NCBI GenBank assembly: GCA_038125725.1
Contig: JAYPEK010000007.1
Coordinates: 62,001 to 126,000 of the forward strand
Source: TMED8 sp038125725
GTDB taxonomy: Bacteria > Pseudomonadota > Alphaproteobacteria > Rhodospirillales > Casp-alpha2
Reading direction: 5' to 3'
DNA: 64,000 bases
A program made the position numbers and the translations under genes. A model generated the notes under the pieces. The model was given only the letters and a program-made list of their open reading frames with translations. It ran no database searches and was not told the origin of the DNA. This document shows, in pieces, positions 33,900 to 43,435 of the stretch (position 1 is the first letter of the stretch; the number at the start of each line of letters is the position of its first letter).

Positions 33900-34241
33900 A
33901 TGCGCATCTCGGGCACACCGACGACGGGAGCCGACCAGCGCCGCTTCGAGCGCTTCTCGGTCAACCGGCCGACGGAGGTCCGGAGCGCCGAGGGCAACTT
34001 CCAGGCGACGCTGGTCGATGTCTCGGAAGGCGGCGCCGCCGTCCACCTGGACAAGACCGGCTTCGGCAACGATCTCTTCGTCGCGCTGCATTCTGACGGC
34101 CACGAAGACCTGCACGGGCGCATCGTGCGCGAGTTCGACGGCGGCTTCGCGCTGCAGTTCGATGACGAGGAAGAACAAGAGCGCGCCCGCGTCGAGATCG
34201 AGAAATTCCGCGCCACCATCGGCGAGACCGAATCGTTTTGA
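33900..34241 (+). CDS. PilZ-domain protein
   Basis: A 113-residue single-domain PilZ protein, a receptor for cyclic di-GMP. The RxxxR motif is in RRFERF (14-19) and the second motif is DVSEGGAAVHL. The tail is acidic with a helical EEEQERARVEIEKF. It lies 10 nt after the dehydrogenase and overlaps the next membrane protein start by 4 nt (TTGA). Such stand-alone PilZ proteins usually control motility, polysaccharide or enzymes by protein contact. Confidence 0.85.
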   Translation: MRISGTPTTGADQRRFERFSVNRPTEVRSAEGNFQATLVDVSEGGAAVHLDKTGFGNDLFVALHSDGHEDLHGRIVREFDGGFALQFDDEEEQERARVEIEKFRATIGETESF

Positions 34242-35206
34242 TCGCCTTTCTGGGGTTCCTCGGCCGCCGCGCATCGCTTTTCATGGTGCTTTCGGTATTC
34301 ATCGCTTTGGCGGTGCAGCCGCTGGCGGCGCTGGCCCGGCCGCTGTTGATTCCCTGCGTCTGGGCGCTTTTGGTGTTCTCCATGATCCGGCTCGACCGCC
34401 AGGCGTTCCTGGGCGTGCTGGCGAAACCGGCGCGCGTCGGGATCGTGCTGGTTTGGATGCTGGCGGTGACGCCGGTGATCATGTGGGGCCTGGTCTCGGC
34501 GACCGGGTTCGGCGGCCCCATCGCCGCCGCCCTGGTGCTGACGGCGGGCTCGTCGCCGTTGATGTCGACGCCGGCCATCGGCTTGATCCTCGGGCTCGAC
34601 GTGGCGCTTTTGCTGGCGATCGTGGTGTCGGCGACGCTGCTGCTGCCGCTGACGCTGCCGGTGGTGGCGTTGTCGCTGCTCGGCCTCGAGCTGGAGACCG
34701 GCGCGCTGGAACTGATGGGGCGCCTCGGCGCCCTGGTGGGCAGCGCCGCCGTCGTGTCGTTTCTCATCCGCCGCGTTGCCGGCCGTGCCCGCATCGAGGG
34801 CGCGGCGAAGGAACTCGACGGGGCGTCGGTGCTGTTGATGCTGGCCTTCGTCATCTCCCTGATGGACGGCGTCACCGCGCGGGTGATTTCGGAGCCTCTG
34901 CGCATGCTGTTCTGGATCGGCCTCAGCTTCGCCGTCTACACCGGTCAGTTGCTGGTGAGCGCGGCGCTGTTCGGGTTCCTGTGGCGCGACCGACTCGCCG
35001 CCTGGAGCGCCGCCGTCTCGGCCGGCTGCCGCAACTTAGGGATCTTGGTGGCGGCGCTGGCCGGCGCGGCCAATGACGATTTCATCACCTACTTCGCATT
35101 GGCGCAGTTTCCGATCTATATTATGCCGTCGATCATGAAATGGGGATTGGCGCGCACCTTGCGGGGCGCCGCCACGCCCCCCATCTCAGGGGCTGGAGGT
35201 TCCTGA
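34238..35206 (+). CDS. BASS-like (bile acid:sodium symporter) membrane protein
   Basis: A 322-residue, nine- or ten-helix membrane protein. The overall helix pattern, the paired motifs in the crossing helices (LTAGSSPLMSTPAIGLILGL and SAGCRNLGILVAALAGA) and the C-terminal FALAQFPIYIMPS resemble the BASS superfamily. There, RNLGILVAA corresponds to the second sodium-site helix. The TTG at 34238 overlaps the PilZ stop. The ATG at 34283 is an alternative that would remove the cytoplasmic start. Substrate is unknown. Confidence 0.65.
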   Translation: MIAFLGFLGRRASLFMVLSVFIALAVQPLAALARPLLIPCVWALLVFSMIRLDRQAFLGVLAKPARVGIVLVWMLAVTPVIMWGLVSATGFGGPIAAALVLTAGSSPLMSTPAIGLILGLDVALLLAIVVSATLLLPLTLPVVALSLLGLELETGALELMGRLGALVGSAAVVSFLIRRVAGRARIEGAAKELDGASVLLMLAFVISLMDGVTARVISEPLRMLFWIGLSFAVYTGQLLVSAALFGFLWRDRLAAWSAAVSAGCRNLGILVAALAGAANDDFITYFALAQFPIYIMPSIMKWGLARTLRGAATPPISGAGGS

Positions 35207-35973
35207 TGGCAGGAACGAAGAAAAGCACATTCTGGCGTTGGGCGGTGGCGCTCGGCATCATGCTCACCGTCGCCGTCGCCGGCATCGCTCGTCACTCCAT
35301 GGCGGATTGGCGCACGGCGAGCCGCGAATCCGCCGGTATCGCGCCGGACCCGGCGGAGCATTCGGAAGCCATCGTCCAGGTCTACGCGGCGCGCGCCTAT
35401 TCATGGCGCGGCGTCTTCGGCGTGCATTCCTGGATCGCCGTGAAACCGACCGACGCGCTGGAGTTCACCGTCTACGAGGTGATGGGCTGGCGCGTGCGCT
35501 ACGGCTCGCCTGCGGTGCGCATTTCCAACCGCCCCGCCGACGGGCGCTGGTTCGACGCGGTGCCGGACTTGCTGGCCGACATCCGCGGACCGGGCGTCGA
35601 CGCTGTGATCAAGCGGATCGACGCCGCCGCCAAGAGCTATCCCTACATGAACGAGTATCAGGTCTGGCCCGGGCCGAATTCCAACACCTTCATCGCGCAT
35701 GTGGCGCGCGCCGCGCCGGAGCTGAAGCTCGACCTGCCGCCGACCGCCATCGGCAAGGACTACATCCCGGGTGGCGAATTCGTCGCCAAGACGCCGAGCG
35801 GCACCGGCTACCAGGTGTCGCTGTTCGGTCTTCTGGGTGTCATGGCCAGCGCCGAGGAGGGGTTCGAGGTGAACCTGCTGGGCTTGACCTTCGGCATCGA
35901 CCCGAAGGACTGGGCCATCAAGCTTCCTCTTGCCGGGACCATTGGCGGCGGACGCAACGGCGGCGCTTCGTGA
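35206..35973 (+). CDS. DUF3750 membrane-anchored protein
   Basis: A 255-residue protein with one N-terminal membrane helix (about 11-28) and a large soluble part, probably periplasmic. The segments RAYSWRGVFGVHSWIAVKPT, YEVMGWRV and YPYMNEYQVWPGPNSNTFIA are typical of DUF3750, whose function is not known. GGAGG lies about 7 nt before the ATG. Both ends overlap neighbours (TGATG and GTGA), so it is co-translated with the BASS-like and DjlA-like genes. Confidence 0.78.
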   Translation: MAGTKKSTFWRWAVALGIMLTVAVAGIARHSMADWRTASRESAGIAPDPAEHSEAIVQVYAARAYSWRGVFGVHSWIAVKPTDALEFTVYEVMGWRVRYGSPAVRISNRPADGRWFDAVPDLLADIRGPGVDAVIKRIDAAAKSYPYMNEYQVWPGPNSNTFIAHVARAAPELKLDLPPTAIGKDYIPGGEFVAKTPSGTGYQVSLFGLLGVMASAEEGFEVNLLGLTFGIDPKDWAIKLPLAGTIGGGRNGGAS

Positions 35974-36728
35974 GCGTCTGGGGCAAGGTCATCGGCGGTG
36001 TCGCCGGGTTCGCCATGGGCGGTCCCCTGGGCGCCATCCTGGGCGCCGTCGCCGGCCACGCGGTCGACAAGATGAAGGAGGCGGAGGCCCAGGCGCGCGG
36101 TGACGCCGCCTTCGACGGCTTCGACCAGGACGCCCGCCAGGTCGCCTTCACCACCGCCGTCATCGTTTTGTCGGCGAAGATGGCCAAGGCCGACGGCCGG
36201 GTCAGCGCCGACGAGATCGCGGCCTTCAAGACCATCTTCCACATTCCGCCGGAAGAGACCTCGCACGTGGCCCGCATCTGGGACGAGGCCAAGCGCGAGC
36301 CCGGCGGCTACGAGCCCTACGCCCAACAGATCGCGCAGTTGTTCCGCCACGAGCCGGCGGTGATGGAAGAGATCATCGGCGCGCTGTTCCATATCGCCAA
36401 GGCCGACGGCGTCGTGCATCCGGCGGAGATGGAACTGCTCACCCGCATCGCCATGATCTTCGGCTTCACCCCCCAGGGCTTCGAGCGCTTGAAGCATATC
36501 CACCTGGGTTCCGACGGCGCGGACGATCCCTACGAGGTGCTCGGCATCGACCGCTCGGCCACGGACGAAGAGGTCAAGCGCACCTACCGCAAGCTGATCC
36601 GCGAAAACCATCCCGATACCCTGATGGCGCAAGGCGTGCCGCAGGAATTCATCGACCTCGCCAACGAAAAGATGGCGACCATCAACGCCGCCTACGACCG
36701 CATCGAGAAGCAGCGCGGCCTCAAGTAA
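35970..36728 (+). CDS. djlA: DjlA-like TerB/J-domain co-chaperone
   Basis: A 252-residue protein. The Gly-rich hydrophobic start (VGKVIGGVAGFAMGG-like) may insert in the membrane, as in DjlA. A TerB-like helical domain follows (about 55-170, with AKMAKADGRVSADE and ALFHIAKADGVVHPAEMELL). A C-terminal J domain (about 190-252) has the HPD motif at His214-Asp216. It should stimulate a DnaK ATPase at the membrane. The GTG start overlaps the DUF3750 stop by 4 nt. Confidence 0.88.
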   Translation: MSVWGKVIGGVAGFAMGGPLGAILGAVAGHAVDKMKEAEAQARGDAAFDGFDQDARQVAFTTAVIVLSAKMAKADGRVSADEIAAFKTIFHIPPEETSHVARIWDEAKREPGGYEPYAQQIAQLFRHEPAVMEEIIGALFHIAKADGVVHPAEMELLTRIAMIFGFTPQGFERLKHIHLGSDGADDPYEVLGIDRSATDEEVKRTYRKLIRENHPDTLMAQGVPQEFIDLANEKMATINAAYDRIEKQRGLK

Positions 36729-36729
36729 C

Positions 36730-37407
36730 GTGATCGAGACTCCGTCACCCAATTTCGAGCCACGTCCCGAAGGCGCGGTGATCGACATGCTGGTGGTGCA
36801 CTATACCGGCATGCGTTCGGCCGCCTCCGCGCTGGATCGGCTCCGCGATCCGGAAGCCAAGGTCAGCGCGCATTACCTGATCGACGACGACGGGACCTTG
36901 CACCGGCTTGTCGCGGAAGAAATGCGCGCCTGGCACGCCGGCGTCTCCCATTGGCGGGGCGCGACGGACATCAACAGCCGCTCCGTCGGTATCGAACTGG
37001 TCAACCCCGGCCACGAGTTCGGCTACCGCGTCTTTCCCGAGGCACAGATCGCGGCGTTTCGCGAACTGGCGCTCGAAATCCTGGCGCGCCACCCGATCCC
37101 GCCTGGCAACGTCGTCGGCCATTCCGACGTGGCGCCGACGCGCAAGACCGACCCCGGCGAGTTCTTCCCCTGGCAAGACATGGCCGCCGCCGGCATCGGG
37201 CTCTGGCCTGCCGACGCCGATCACCTGGAGATGGATACCGCCGCGCTCGGCGCGATGCTTGCCGAGATCGGCTACGACGTCAGCGATTTCCCCGCCGCGC
37301 TGAAAGCGTTCCAGCGTCACTTCCGCCCGGAACGGGTGAACGGCCGCGTCGATGCCGAAACGGCGCGCCGCGTCGCCGGGTTGCGGGAGCTCATCGCCGG
37401 GGTTTGA
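36730..37407 (+). CDS. AmpD/AmiD-type N-acetylmuramoyl-L-alanine amidase
   Basis: A 225-residue zinc amidase that removes peptide from muramic acid during murein recycling. The amidase_2 domain (about 15-150) has zinc ligands His24 (VVHYTG), His131 and Asp141 (GHSDVAPTRKTDPG). A C-terminal peptidoglycan-binding-like helical segment (about 170-225, ALKAFQRHFRPE) follows. No signal peptide is seen, so it is probably cytoplasmic. The GTG at 36730 starts 1 nt after the DjlA-like stop. It is the last gene of the unit before rnpB. Confidence 0.9.
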   Translation: MIETPSPNFEPRPEGAVIDMLVVHYTGMRSAASALDRLRDPEAKVSAHYLIDDDGTLHRLVAEEMRAWHAGVSHWRGATDINSRSVGIELVNPGHEFGYRVFPEAQIAAFRELALEILARHPIPPGNVVGHSDVAPTRKTDPGEFFPWQDMAAAGIGLWPADADHLEMDTAALGAMLAEIGYDVSDFPAALKAFQRHFRPERVNGRVDAETARRVAGLRELIAGV

Positions 37408-37431
37408 AGTTTTCCCGTTCGTGACTAGAAT
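37404..37431 (+). promoter_or_regulatory. Promoter of rnpB
   Basis: TTGAAG (37404-37409) and TAGAAT (37426-37431) are 16 nt apart. They place the transcription start at about 37438, which matches the 5' end predicted by pairing of the terminal RNase P stem. The -35 overlaps the amidase stop codon. Confidence 0.6.
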
Positions 37432-37437
37432 GCCGCC

Positions 37438-37824
<387 letters not shown>

Positions 37825-37992
37825 TTTTTCAATTCCGATTTCATCGCTGATCAGGCGCCCCAGCAGACGCCCCCGAATGGTCGTTCCGCCGCCGCATTGG
37901 CGCCCCATTGGGAGGCGACCCTGCGTCCATGAACGCTGGGCGATATCCGACTGAAAAACCGGCGGTTTTCGCCGTTGCGAAACCGTTTGTTA
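37825..37992. other. Intergenic stretch between rnpB and MraZ repeats
   Basis: No convincing gene is seen. It holds a tight inverted repeat AAAACCG-G-CGGTTTT (37955-37969), too short a loop for a standard terminator but possibly a protein site or a weak end signal. The run of TTAACCC at 37991 begins the repeat array that follows. Confidence 0.4.
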
Positions 37993-38058
37993 ACCCATGC
38001 TGTGCCACCTTTAACCCGTTGACGCCCATTATATACCATGCTATCCCATTAATACCCA
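37993..38058 (-). promoter_or_regulatory. Phased array of MraZ-type boxes
   Basis: Seven NNCCR units (TGGGN-like on the minus strand) start at 37993, 38003, 38014, 38024, 38034, 38044 and 38054. The last five are exactly 10 bp apart. They read, on the minus strand from the mraZ side, TGGGT, TGGGA, TGGTA, TGGGC, CGGGT, TGGCA and TGGGT. MraZ of E. coli binds direct TGGGN repeats spaced by 5 nt upstream of its own operon, and this array has that spacing. TTGACG at 38019-38024 is a possible -35 inside it. Confidence 0.75.
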
Positions 38059-38211
38059 AATTAGGCCTAAGGATATTGGGTGTCACGGGTGAGGTCGCGG
38101 ATGGGCCCGGGTCGGCCATTCGCAATCCTCTCCAATTGGACGGTCGGGAAAATCCCGCCCGTCCGCTCGACCGGCAGAAGCCGGTGCAACGCGCGTTAAC
38201 TGGGGGCCAGG

Positions 38212-38691
38212 ATGACTTTGTTCGTCGGCCGGCACGTCAACAAGATCGATACCAAGGGGCGGGTTTCCGTGCCCAAGCCGTTCCGTGCCGCCTTGCAGGC
38301 GCAGGGTTCCCAGATTCTCTATGCCTATCCGCTGTTCAAGCACGCCGCCATCGAGGCCTGCGGCGAAGACTTCATGGCGCGCCTGAGCGCCAGCTTGGAC
38401 GACCTCGACATGTTCTCCGACGAACAGGACGACCTGGCCGCCATCGTCCTGGAGAACGCCCACCCCCTCAACTTCGACCCGGAAGGGCGCATCATGCTGC
38501 CGCGTGAACTGGCCGATCATGCCGGCATCAAGGGCCAGGTGGCCTTCGTCGGCCGCGGTGCCCGGTTCCAGATTTGGGAACCCACGGCCTACCAGGCCAA
38601 CCGTTCCATGGCCTTCGAGCGCGCCCGCGCCCGGGGCGCCACCCTGAAACTGCGGCCCGGCGAGGCCGATCCGGAAAGCGGTGCGTCATGA
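38212..38691 (+). CDS. mraZ: Transcriptional regulator MraZ
   Basis: First gene of the division/cell wall cluster, 159 residues. It has two AbrB-like SpoVT half domains: FVGRHVNKIDTKGRVSVPK at the start and NFDPEGRIMLPRELADHAGI in the second half, each with the conserved DxxGR pattern. It forms a ring that binds TGGGN repeats upstream of its own operon. A candidate array is at 37993-38058. GGGGG lies 5 nt before the ATG. The stop overlaps rsmH by 4 nt. Confidence 0.96.
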   Translation: MTLFVGRHVNKIDTKGRVSVPKPFRAALQAQGSQILYAYPLFKHAAIEACGEDFMARLSASLDDLDMFSDEQDDLAAIVLENAHPLNFDPEGRIMLPRELADHAGIKGQVAFVGRGARFQIWEPTAYQANRSMAFERARARGATLKLRPGEADPESGAS

Positions 38692-39647
38692 CCCGGCGCC
38701 CGCACATCCCCGTCATGGTCAACGAAGTGGTCGCGGCGCTTTCGCCCCGCGACGGTGCCGTCTACGTCGACGCCACCTTCGGCGCCGGCGGCTATTCCCG
38801 CGCTTTGCTGGAAGCCGCCGACTGCACCGTCTGGGGTATCGACCGCGACCCGTTGGCGGTGGCGCTCGGCCGCGATCTTTCGAAGGACTACGGCGGGCGC
38901 CTGACGGTCCTGAGTGGCCGCTTCGGCGACATGCGGGAGCTGTTGGCCGAGGTCGGCGTTTCCGCCATCGACGGCGTGGCGCTGGACCTGGGCGTTTCCT
39001 CCATGCAGATCGACGACCCGGCGCGCGGCTTTTCCTTCCGCGCCGACGGTCCCCTCGACATGCGCATGAGCACCGACGACGCGGACACCCCCACCGCGGC
39101 CGACGTGGTCAACCGCATGGCCGAACAGGAGCTGGCCGACATCATCTATGCCTATGGCGAGGAACGCGCATCGCGCAAGATCGCCAAGGCCATCGTCGAA
39201 CTGCGCGCGAAGGCGCCGATCCGCCGCACCGAGGAACTGGCCGGCCTGATCCGCCGCGTCGTGCGCGGCTCCAAGGACGGCATCGACCCCGCGACCCGCA
39301 CCTTCCAGGCGCTCCGCATCTACGTCAACGAAGAGCTGATGGAGCTGGAGAAGGCGCTCGCCGCCGCCGAGGCGCTTCTGGTGCCGGGCGGGCGCATCGC
39401 CGTCGTCTCCTTCCATTCGCTGGAAGACCGCCGCGTGAAACTGTTCCTGCAGGACCGTGCCGGCCAGGGCCCCAGGCCGTCCAGGCACCTGCCCGACGCC
39501 GGCCCCACGCAGGTGCCGACCTTCACCCTCGCCAAGCGGGGTGCTCTGAAACCCAGCTCGCAGGAATGCGCCGCCAACCCGCGCGCCCGCTCGGCCCGGT
39601 TGCGCGCCGCCGAGCGCACCGACGCGCCGGCGCGGGCCGCGGCATAG
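38688..39647 (+). CDS. rsmH: 16S rRNA m4C1402 methyltransferase RsmH
   Basis: SAM-dependent enzyme that N4-methylates C1402 of 16S rRNA in the decoding site, 319 residues. HIPVMVNEVVAAL opens the protein. The SAM site is YVDATFGAGGYSRALLE, then GIDRDPLAV and DGVALDLGVSSMQID, with RGFSFR..GPLDMRM following. The C-terminus has AVVSFHSLEDR. All are family signatures. ATG overlaps the mraZ stop (ATGA). Confidence 0.97.
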   Translation: MTRRPHIPVMVNEVVAALSPRDGAVYVDATFGAGGYSRALLEAADCTVWGIDRDPLAVALGRDLSKDYGGRLTVLSGRFGDMRELLAEVGVSAIDGVALDLGVSSMQIDDPARGFSFRADGPLDMRMSTDDADTPTAADVVNRMAEQELADIIYAYGEERASRKIAKAIVELRAKAPIRRTEELAGLIRRVVRGSKDGIDPATRTFQALRIYVNEELMELEKALAAAEALLVPGGRIAVVSFHSLEDRRVKLFLQDRAGQGPRPSRHLPDAGPTQVPTFTLAKRGALKPSSQECAANPRARSARLRAAERTDAPARAAA

Positions 39648-39658
39648 GAGGGACGGCC

Positions 39659-40009
39659 ATGCGATCCACAACCCTGGTCATCGTTCTCGTCGCCGTCGCC
39701 ATCGGCGTCGGCCTGTTCATGGTCAAGTACCGGGTCCAGGACCTGGAAGACCAGTTGGTGCAGATCAACAGCGAAATCGCCAAGGACCGCGAGGCCATTC
39801 AGGTGCTGCGCGCCGAATGGAGCCACCTGAACGAGCCGGACCGCTTGCGCGGCCTCGCCGACAAGTACCTCGGCATGAAGCCGGTGCCGGTAGGCCATGT
39901 GGCCAGCCGCGCCGCCATGGACGACAAACTTCCGGTCCGGCCGAAAGCGCCGGACGTCGCGCTCGAAAATCCGGGCGAAACCGACTCCAGAAAGGAGCCC
40001 AGCCAATGA
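39659..40009 (+). CDS. ftsL: Cell division protein FtsL
   Basis: A 116-residue bitopic divisome protein. One membrane helix (about 5-22) is followed by a leucine-zipper-like coiled coil (VQDLEDQLVQINSEIAKDRE) and the conserved AEWSHLNEPDRLRGLADKYL. A Pro-rich tail ends it. FtsL links FtsB and FtsQ to FtsW-FtsI. Size, position between rsmH and ftsI, and the WxxLNxPxRL pattern make the call firm. GGAGGGA lies before the ATG. Confidence 0.93.
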   Translation: MRSTTLVIVLVAVAIGVGLFMVKYRVQDLEDQLVQINSEIAKDREAIQVLRAEWSHLNEPDRLRGLADKYLGMKPVPVGHVASRAAMDDKLPVRPKAPDVALENPGETDSRKEPSQ

Positions 40010-41961
40010 CCCAAGTGGGACAACGGATCGTCGCCAAGCGGCGCCAGATGGAAGGCATGCGCAAGCAGGCCTTGGAAACCGGCCGTAACCGGCTTCTGGT
40101 GGCGGCGGTGATGATGACCATGGCCTTCGCCGGCATCGCCGGGCGCCTGGTCGACCTGGCGGTGATCGAAGGCGGCTACGAGCCGCGCACCGCCGATGCC
40201 GAAGGCGCCAGCCAGGCCACGTCCGGGCGGCGCAACATCGTCGACCGCAACGGCATGATCCTGGCCACCAGCCTGCCGACCGTGTCTCTATATGCCGATC
40301 CCGCCCAGGTGCTGGACCCGGCGGAAGCGGCGGTGAAGATCGCCGGCGTTCTGCCCGAGGTCGATGCCGGCGAACTGGAGAAACGGCTTTCCGGCAAGGG
40401 CCGCTTCGTCTGGCTGGCGCGCAACCTGACGCCGAAGCAGCATTATAATGTCAACCGCCTCGGCCTGCCGGGGATCGACTTCCATCACGGCGAGCGCCGT
40501 GTCTACCCGCACGGTAAACTCGCTTCGCATGTGCTCGGCCTCACCGATGTCGACGGCCGTGGCGTTGCCGGCGTCGAGAAGCAGTTCGACCGGGCGCTGC
40601 GCACCGGCGCGGGGGCGTTGCGCCTCTCGCTGGATTTGCGCGTGCAGTCGGTGCTGCATGGCGAACTGGCCGCCGCCAAGGAAGAGTTCCAGGCCATCGG
40701 CGCCGCCGGCATCGTCATGGACGTGGTCACAGGCGAAGTCCTGGCCATGGTGTCGCTGCCCGATTACGACCCCAACAACACCGAGACCATGACCGCCGAC
40801 GCCGCCTTCAATCGCGCCGCCAAGGGCGTCTACGAGATGGGCTCCACCTTCAAGCTGTTCACCGCCGCCATGGCGCTGGACGCCGGCGTGGTCGACGTTA
40901 CCGACGGCTACGACGCCTCGAAGCCGATCCGCGTGGCGCGCTTCACCATTTCCGACTATCACGCCAAGAACCGCTGGCTGTCGGTGCCCGAGATCATCCT
41001 GCATTCGTCCAACATCGGTGCCGCCAAGATGGCCATGGACGTGGGCACCAAGGGCCAGCAGGACTATCTGGCGAAGTTCGGCCTGACGACGCCGGCGCAT
41101 CTGGAACTGCCCGAGGTCGGCCATCCGCTGCTGCCCAGTGTCTGGCGTCCCATCAACACCATGACCATTTCCTACGGCCACGGCATTTCCGTCAGCCCCG
41201 TGCATTTGGTCGCCGGCATCAGCGCCATGGTCAACGGCGGCGTGCTGCGCGCGCCGACCATCCTGAAGGCCGCCGACCACGCGCCCAAGGTCGGCCCGCG
41301 CGCCATCAGCGCCGAGACGTCTGAGAAGCTGCGCGGCCTGATGCGCCTCGTGGTTACCAATGGCACCGGCCGCAAGGCCGACGTGAAAGGGTATTTGGTC
41401 GGCGGCAAGACCGGCACCGCCGAGAAGAGCTCCAAGCGCGGCTATTCCAAGTCGGCCAAGTTGTCATCGTTCGTTGGCGCCTTTCCGCTGGACGCGCCCA
41501 AGTACGTGGTGCTGGCGGTCCTGGACGAACCGGTCGGCAACAAGAAGACCTTCAACTACGCCACCGGCGGCTGGGTCGCGGCCCCGGTGGTCGGCAACGT
41601 GATCTCGCGCATGGCGCCGATGGTCGGCATCGCACCGCAGCCGGGCATCGAGATCGACCTTCCGCCGCTGCCGGATAGCGAAAAGCAGCGCATCGCCAAG
41701 GCGAAACCGCCGGTCCAGACACGCCAGGCGGTCTACCGGCCGGATGCGGCGCCGAAGCGTGATTCCTGGGCCGACGATGTCGCCCGTGCCGTCGGCCTGG
41801 AGCCCCGGCCCGCCGCGCACCTGCACCAGACCAAGGCGGAAGCGGATCTGGTGCTGCGCGCGCGCCAGGCGCTGACCCGCGCGGTGACGGCGCGCGAGCA
41901 GCACCGGCAACTGCTGTCGACGGCGGTATCGCTGGTGGAGCGGGATGTTGCGTCTCGCTGA
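40006..41961 (+). CDS. ftsI: Septal peptidoglycan transpeptidase FtsI (PBP3)
   Basis: Division-specific transpeptidase, 651 residues. One membrane helix (about 28-48) is followed by the pedestal domain with GRRNIVDRNGMILA. The transpeptidase domain has the active-site tetrad Ser280-Lys283 in GSTFKLF, Ser334-Ser335-Asn336 in HSSN and Lys468-Thr-Gly in GGKTGTAEK. The protein has an unusually long C-terminal extension (about 80 residues, rich in Arg, Gln and Ala) beyond the usual end. It overlaps ftsL by 4 nt and murE by 17 nt. Confidence 0.96.
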   Translation: MTQVGQRIVAKRRQMEGMRKQALETGRNRLLVAAVMMTMAFAGIAGRLVDLAVIEGGYEPRTADAEGASQATSGRRNIVDRNGMILATSLPTVSLYADPAQVLDPAEAAVKIAGVLPEVDAGELEKRLSGKGRFVWLARNLTPKQHYNVNRLGLPGIDFHHGERRVYPHGKLASHVLGLTDVDGRGVAGVEKQFDRALRTGAGALRLSLDLRVQSVLHGELAAAKEEFQAIGAAGIVMDVVTGEVLAMVSLPDYDPNNTETMTADAAFNRAAKGVYEMGSTFKLFTAAMALDAGVVDVTDGYDASKPIRVARFTISDYHAKNRWLSVPEIILHSSNIGAAKMAMDVGTKGQQDYLAKFGLTTPAHLELPEVGHPLLPSVWRPINTMTISYGHGISVSPVHLVAGISAMVNGGVLRAPTILKAADHAPKVGPRAISAETSEKLRGLMRLVVTNGTGRKADVKGYLVGGKTGTAEKSSKRGYSKSAKLSSFVGAFPLDAPKYVVLAVLDEPVGNKKTFNYATGGWVAAPVVGNVISRMAPMVGIAPQPGIEIDLPPLPDSEKQRIAKAKPPVQTRQAVYRPDAAPKRDSWADDVARAVGLEPRPAAHLHQTKAEADLVLRARQALTRAVTAREQHRQLLSTAVSLVERDVASR

Positions 41962-43435
41962 GATATTGAAAGGAAACGGATATTTGCTGACGGCGGCGGC
42001 TGCCACGAACGAATTGAACATCACCGGAATCACTTGTGATTCGCGCCGGGTCGAGCCCGGCTACCTTTTTGCCGCCATGCCCGGCACCCAGATCGACGGT
42101 CGGCACTTTATCCCCGACGCCATCGGGCGCGGCGCCGCCGCCATCCTGGCGCCCGCCGGCACCCAACCGGACCCGGCGCACCCCGGCGTGGCGATGATCA
42201 CCGACCCCGACCCCCGCCGCCTCTATGCACTGATGGCGGCGAATTTCTACGCCCGCCAGCCGGCCACCGTGGCCGCTGTCACCGGCACCAGTGGCAAAAC
42301 CTCGACGGCGCATTTCCTGCGCCAGATCTGGAACCATCTCGGCCTCAAGGCCGGTGCCATGGGGACGCTCGGCGTCGTCGCCACCGGGCCCGAAGGCGAT
42401 CAACTGTTGCCGGCCGACGACAAGGCGCTCACCACCCCCGATGCCGCCGATCTGCACCGCCAATTGCGTGAGCTCGCCGACGCCGGCGTCGATCACCTGG
42501 CCATGGAGGCCTCCTCGCACGGCCTCGACCAGCGCCGCCTCGATGGGGTGCGGATTTCCGCCGCCGCCTTCACCAATCTGTCGCACGACCACCTGGATTA
42601 CCACGTCACCGAAAGCGCCTACCTGGATGCCAAGGTGCGGCTGTTCCGCGAACTCCTGGTCGACGGCGGCACCGCCGTGGTCAACGGCGACCAGCTTTAT
42701 GCCGACGCCGTCATCGCGGCGTGCCGGGGACGCGGCCTGCCGCTGATCCGCTATGGCCGCTCCGGCGACCGGGTGCGGCTCGTGTCGCTCGAGGCCCGTG
42801 CCGACGGCCAGGCCATGACCGTCGAGGTCGATGGCCGCGCCTTTGATGTGACGCTTTCGCTGGTCGGCGATTTCCAGGCCTCCAACGCGCTCTGCGCCCT
42901 TTCGCTGGCGCTCGCCACCGGCGCCGCGCCGGGTGCCGCCATCGCCGCGCTCACGGGGCTGACGGGTGCGCCCGGGCGCATGCAATGGATCGCCAACAGC
43001 GCCAAGGGCGGCGCCGTCTACGTCGATTACGCGCATAAGCCCGACGCCCTCGACCGCGCGCTCGCGGCGCTCCGGCCGCACGCCAAGGGCCGGCTCGGCG
43101 TCGTCTTCGGCTGCGGCGGCGACCGCGACGCCGCCAAGCGCCCGGAGATGGGTACCATCGCCAAGCACCGCGCCGACTGGACCATCGTCACCGACGACAA
43201 CCCGCGATCCGAGGATCCGGCGGAAATCCGTCGCGCCATCCTCGCCGCCGCCACGGATGCGCGCGAGATCGGCGATCGCCGGGACGCCATCGCCGCCGGC
43301 ATCGCCGCGCTGCAGGAGGGCGATCTGCTGGTCGTCGCCGGCAAGGGCCACGAGACCGGCCAGATCGTCGGCGACGAGGTTTTCCCCTTCAACGACGCCG
43401 ACGTGATCCGGGACCTGATCGGAGCCGGCGCATGA
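41945..43435 (+). CDS. murE: UDP-MurNAc-tripeptide synthetase MurE, DAP type
   Basis: Cytoplasmic ligase adding meso-diaminopimelate to UDP-MurNAc-L-Ala-D-Glu, 496 residues. The ATP loop is VTGTSGKTST. The middle domain has MEASSHGLDQRR. The C-terminal domain has VDYAHKPDAL and the DAP-specificity motif DNPR in TDDNPRSEDP, which tells it from Lys-adding enzymes. The ATG at 41945 overlaps ftsI by 17 nt. Confidence 0.97.
   Translation: MLRLAEILKGNGYLLTAAAATNELNITGITCDSRRVEPGYLFAAMPGTQIDGRHFIPDAIGRGAAAILAPAGTQPDPAHPGVAMITDPDPRRLYALMAANFYARQPATVAAVTGTSGKTSTAHFLRQIWNHLGLKAGAMGTLGVVATGPEGDQLLPADDKALTTPDAADLHRQLRELADAGVDHLAMEASSHGLDQRRLDGVRISAAAFTNLSHDHLDYHVTESAYLDAKVRLFRELLVDGGTAVVNGDQLYADAVIAACRGRGLPLIRYGRSGDRVRLVSLEARADGQAMTVEVDGRAFDVTLSLVGDFQASNALCALSLALATGAAPGAAIAALTGLTGAPGRMQWIANSAKGGAVYVDYAHKPDALDRALAALRPHAKGRLGVVFGCGGDRDAAKRPEMGTIAKHRADWTIVTDDNPRSEDPAEIRRAILAAATDAREIGDRRDAIAAGIAALQEGDLLVVAGKGHETGQIVGDEVFPFNDADVIRDLIGAGA

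Noticed and set aside
38019..38047. TTGACG-N17-TATCCC as the firm mraZ promoter
   Set aside because: The -35 is good but the -10 matches only the first three bases; left as a possibility inside the repeat entry.
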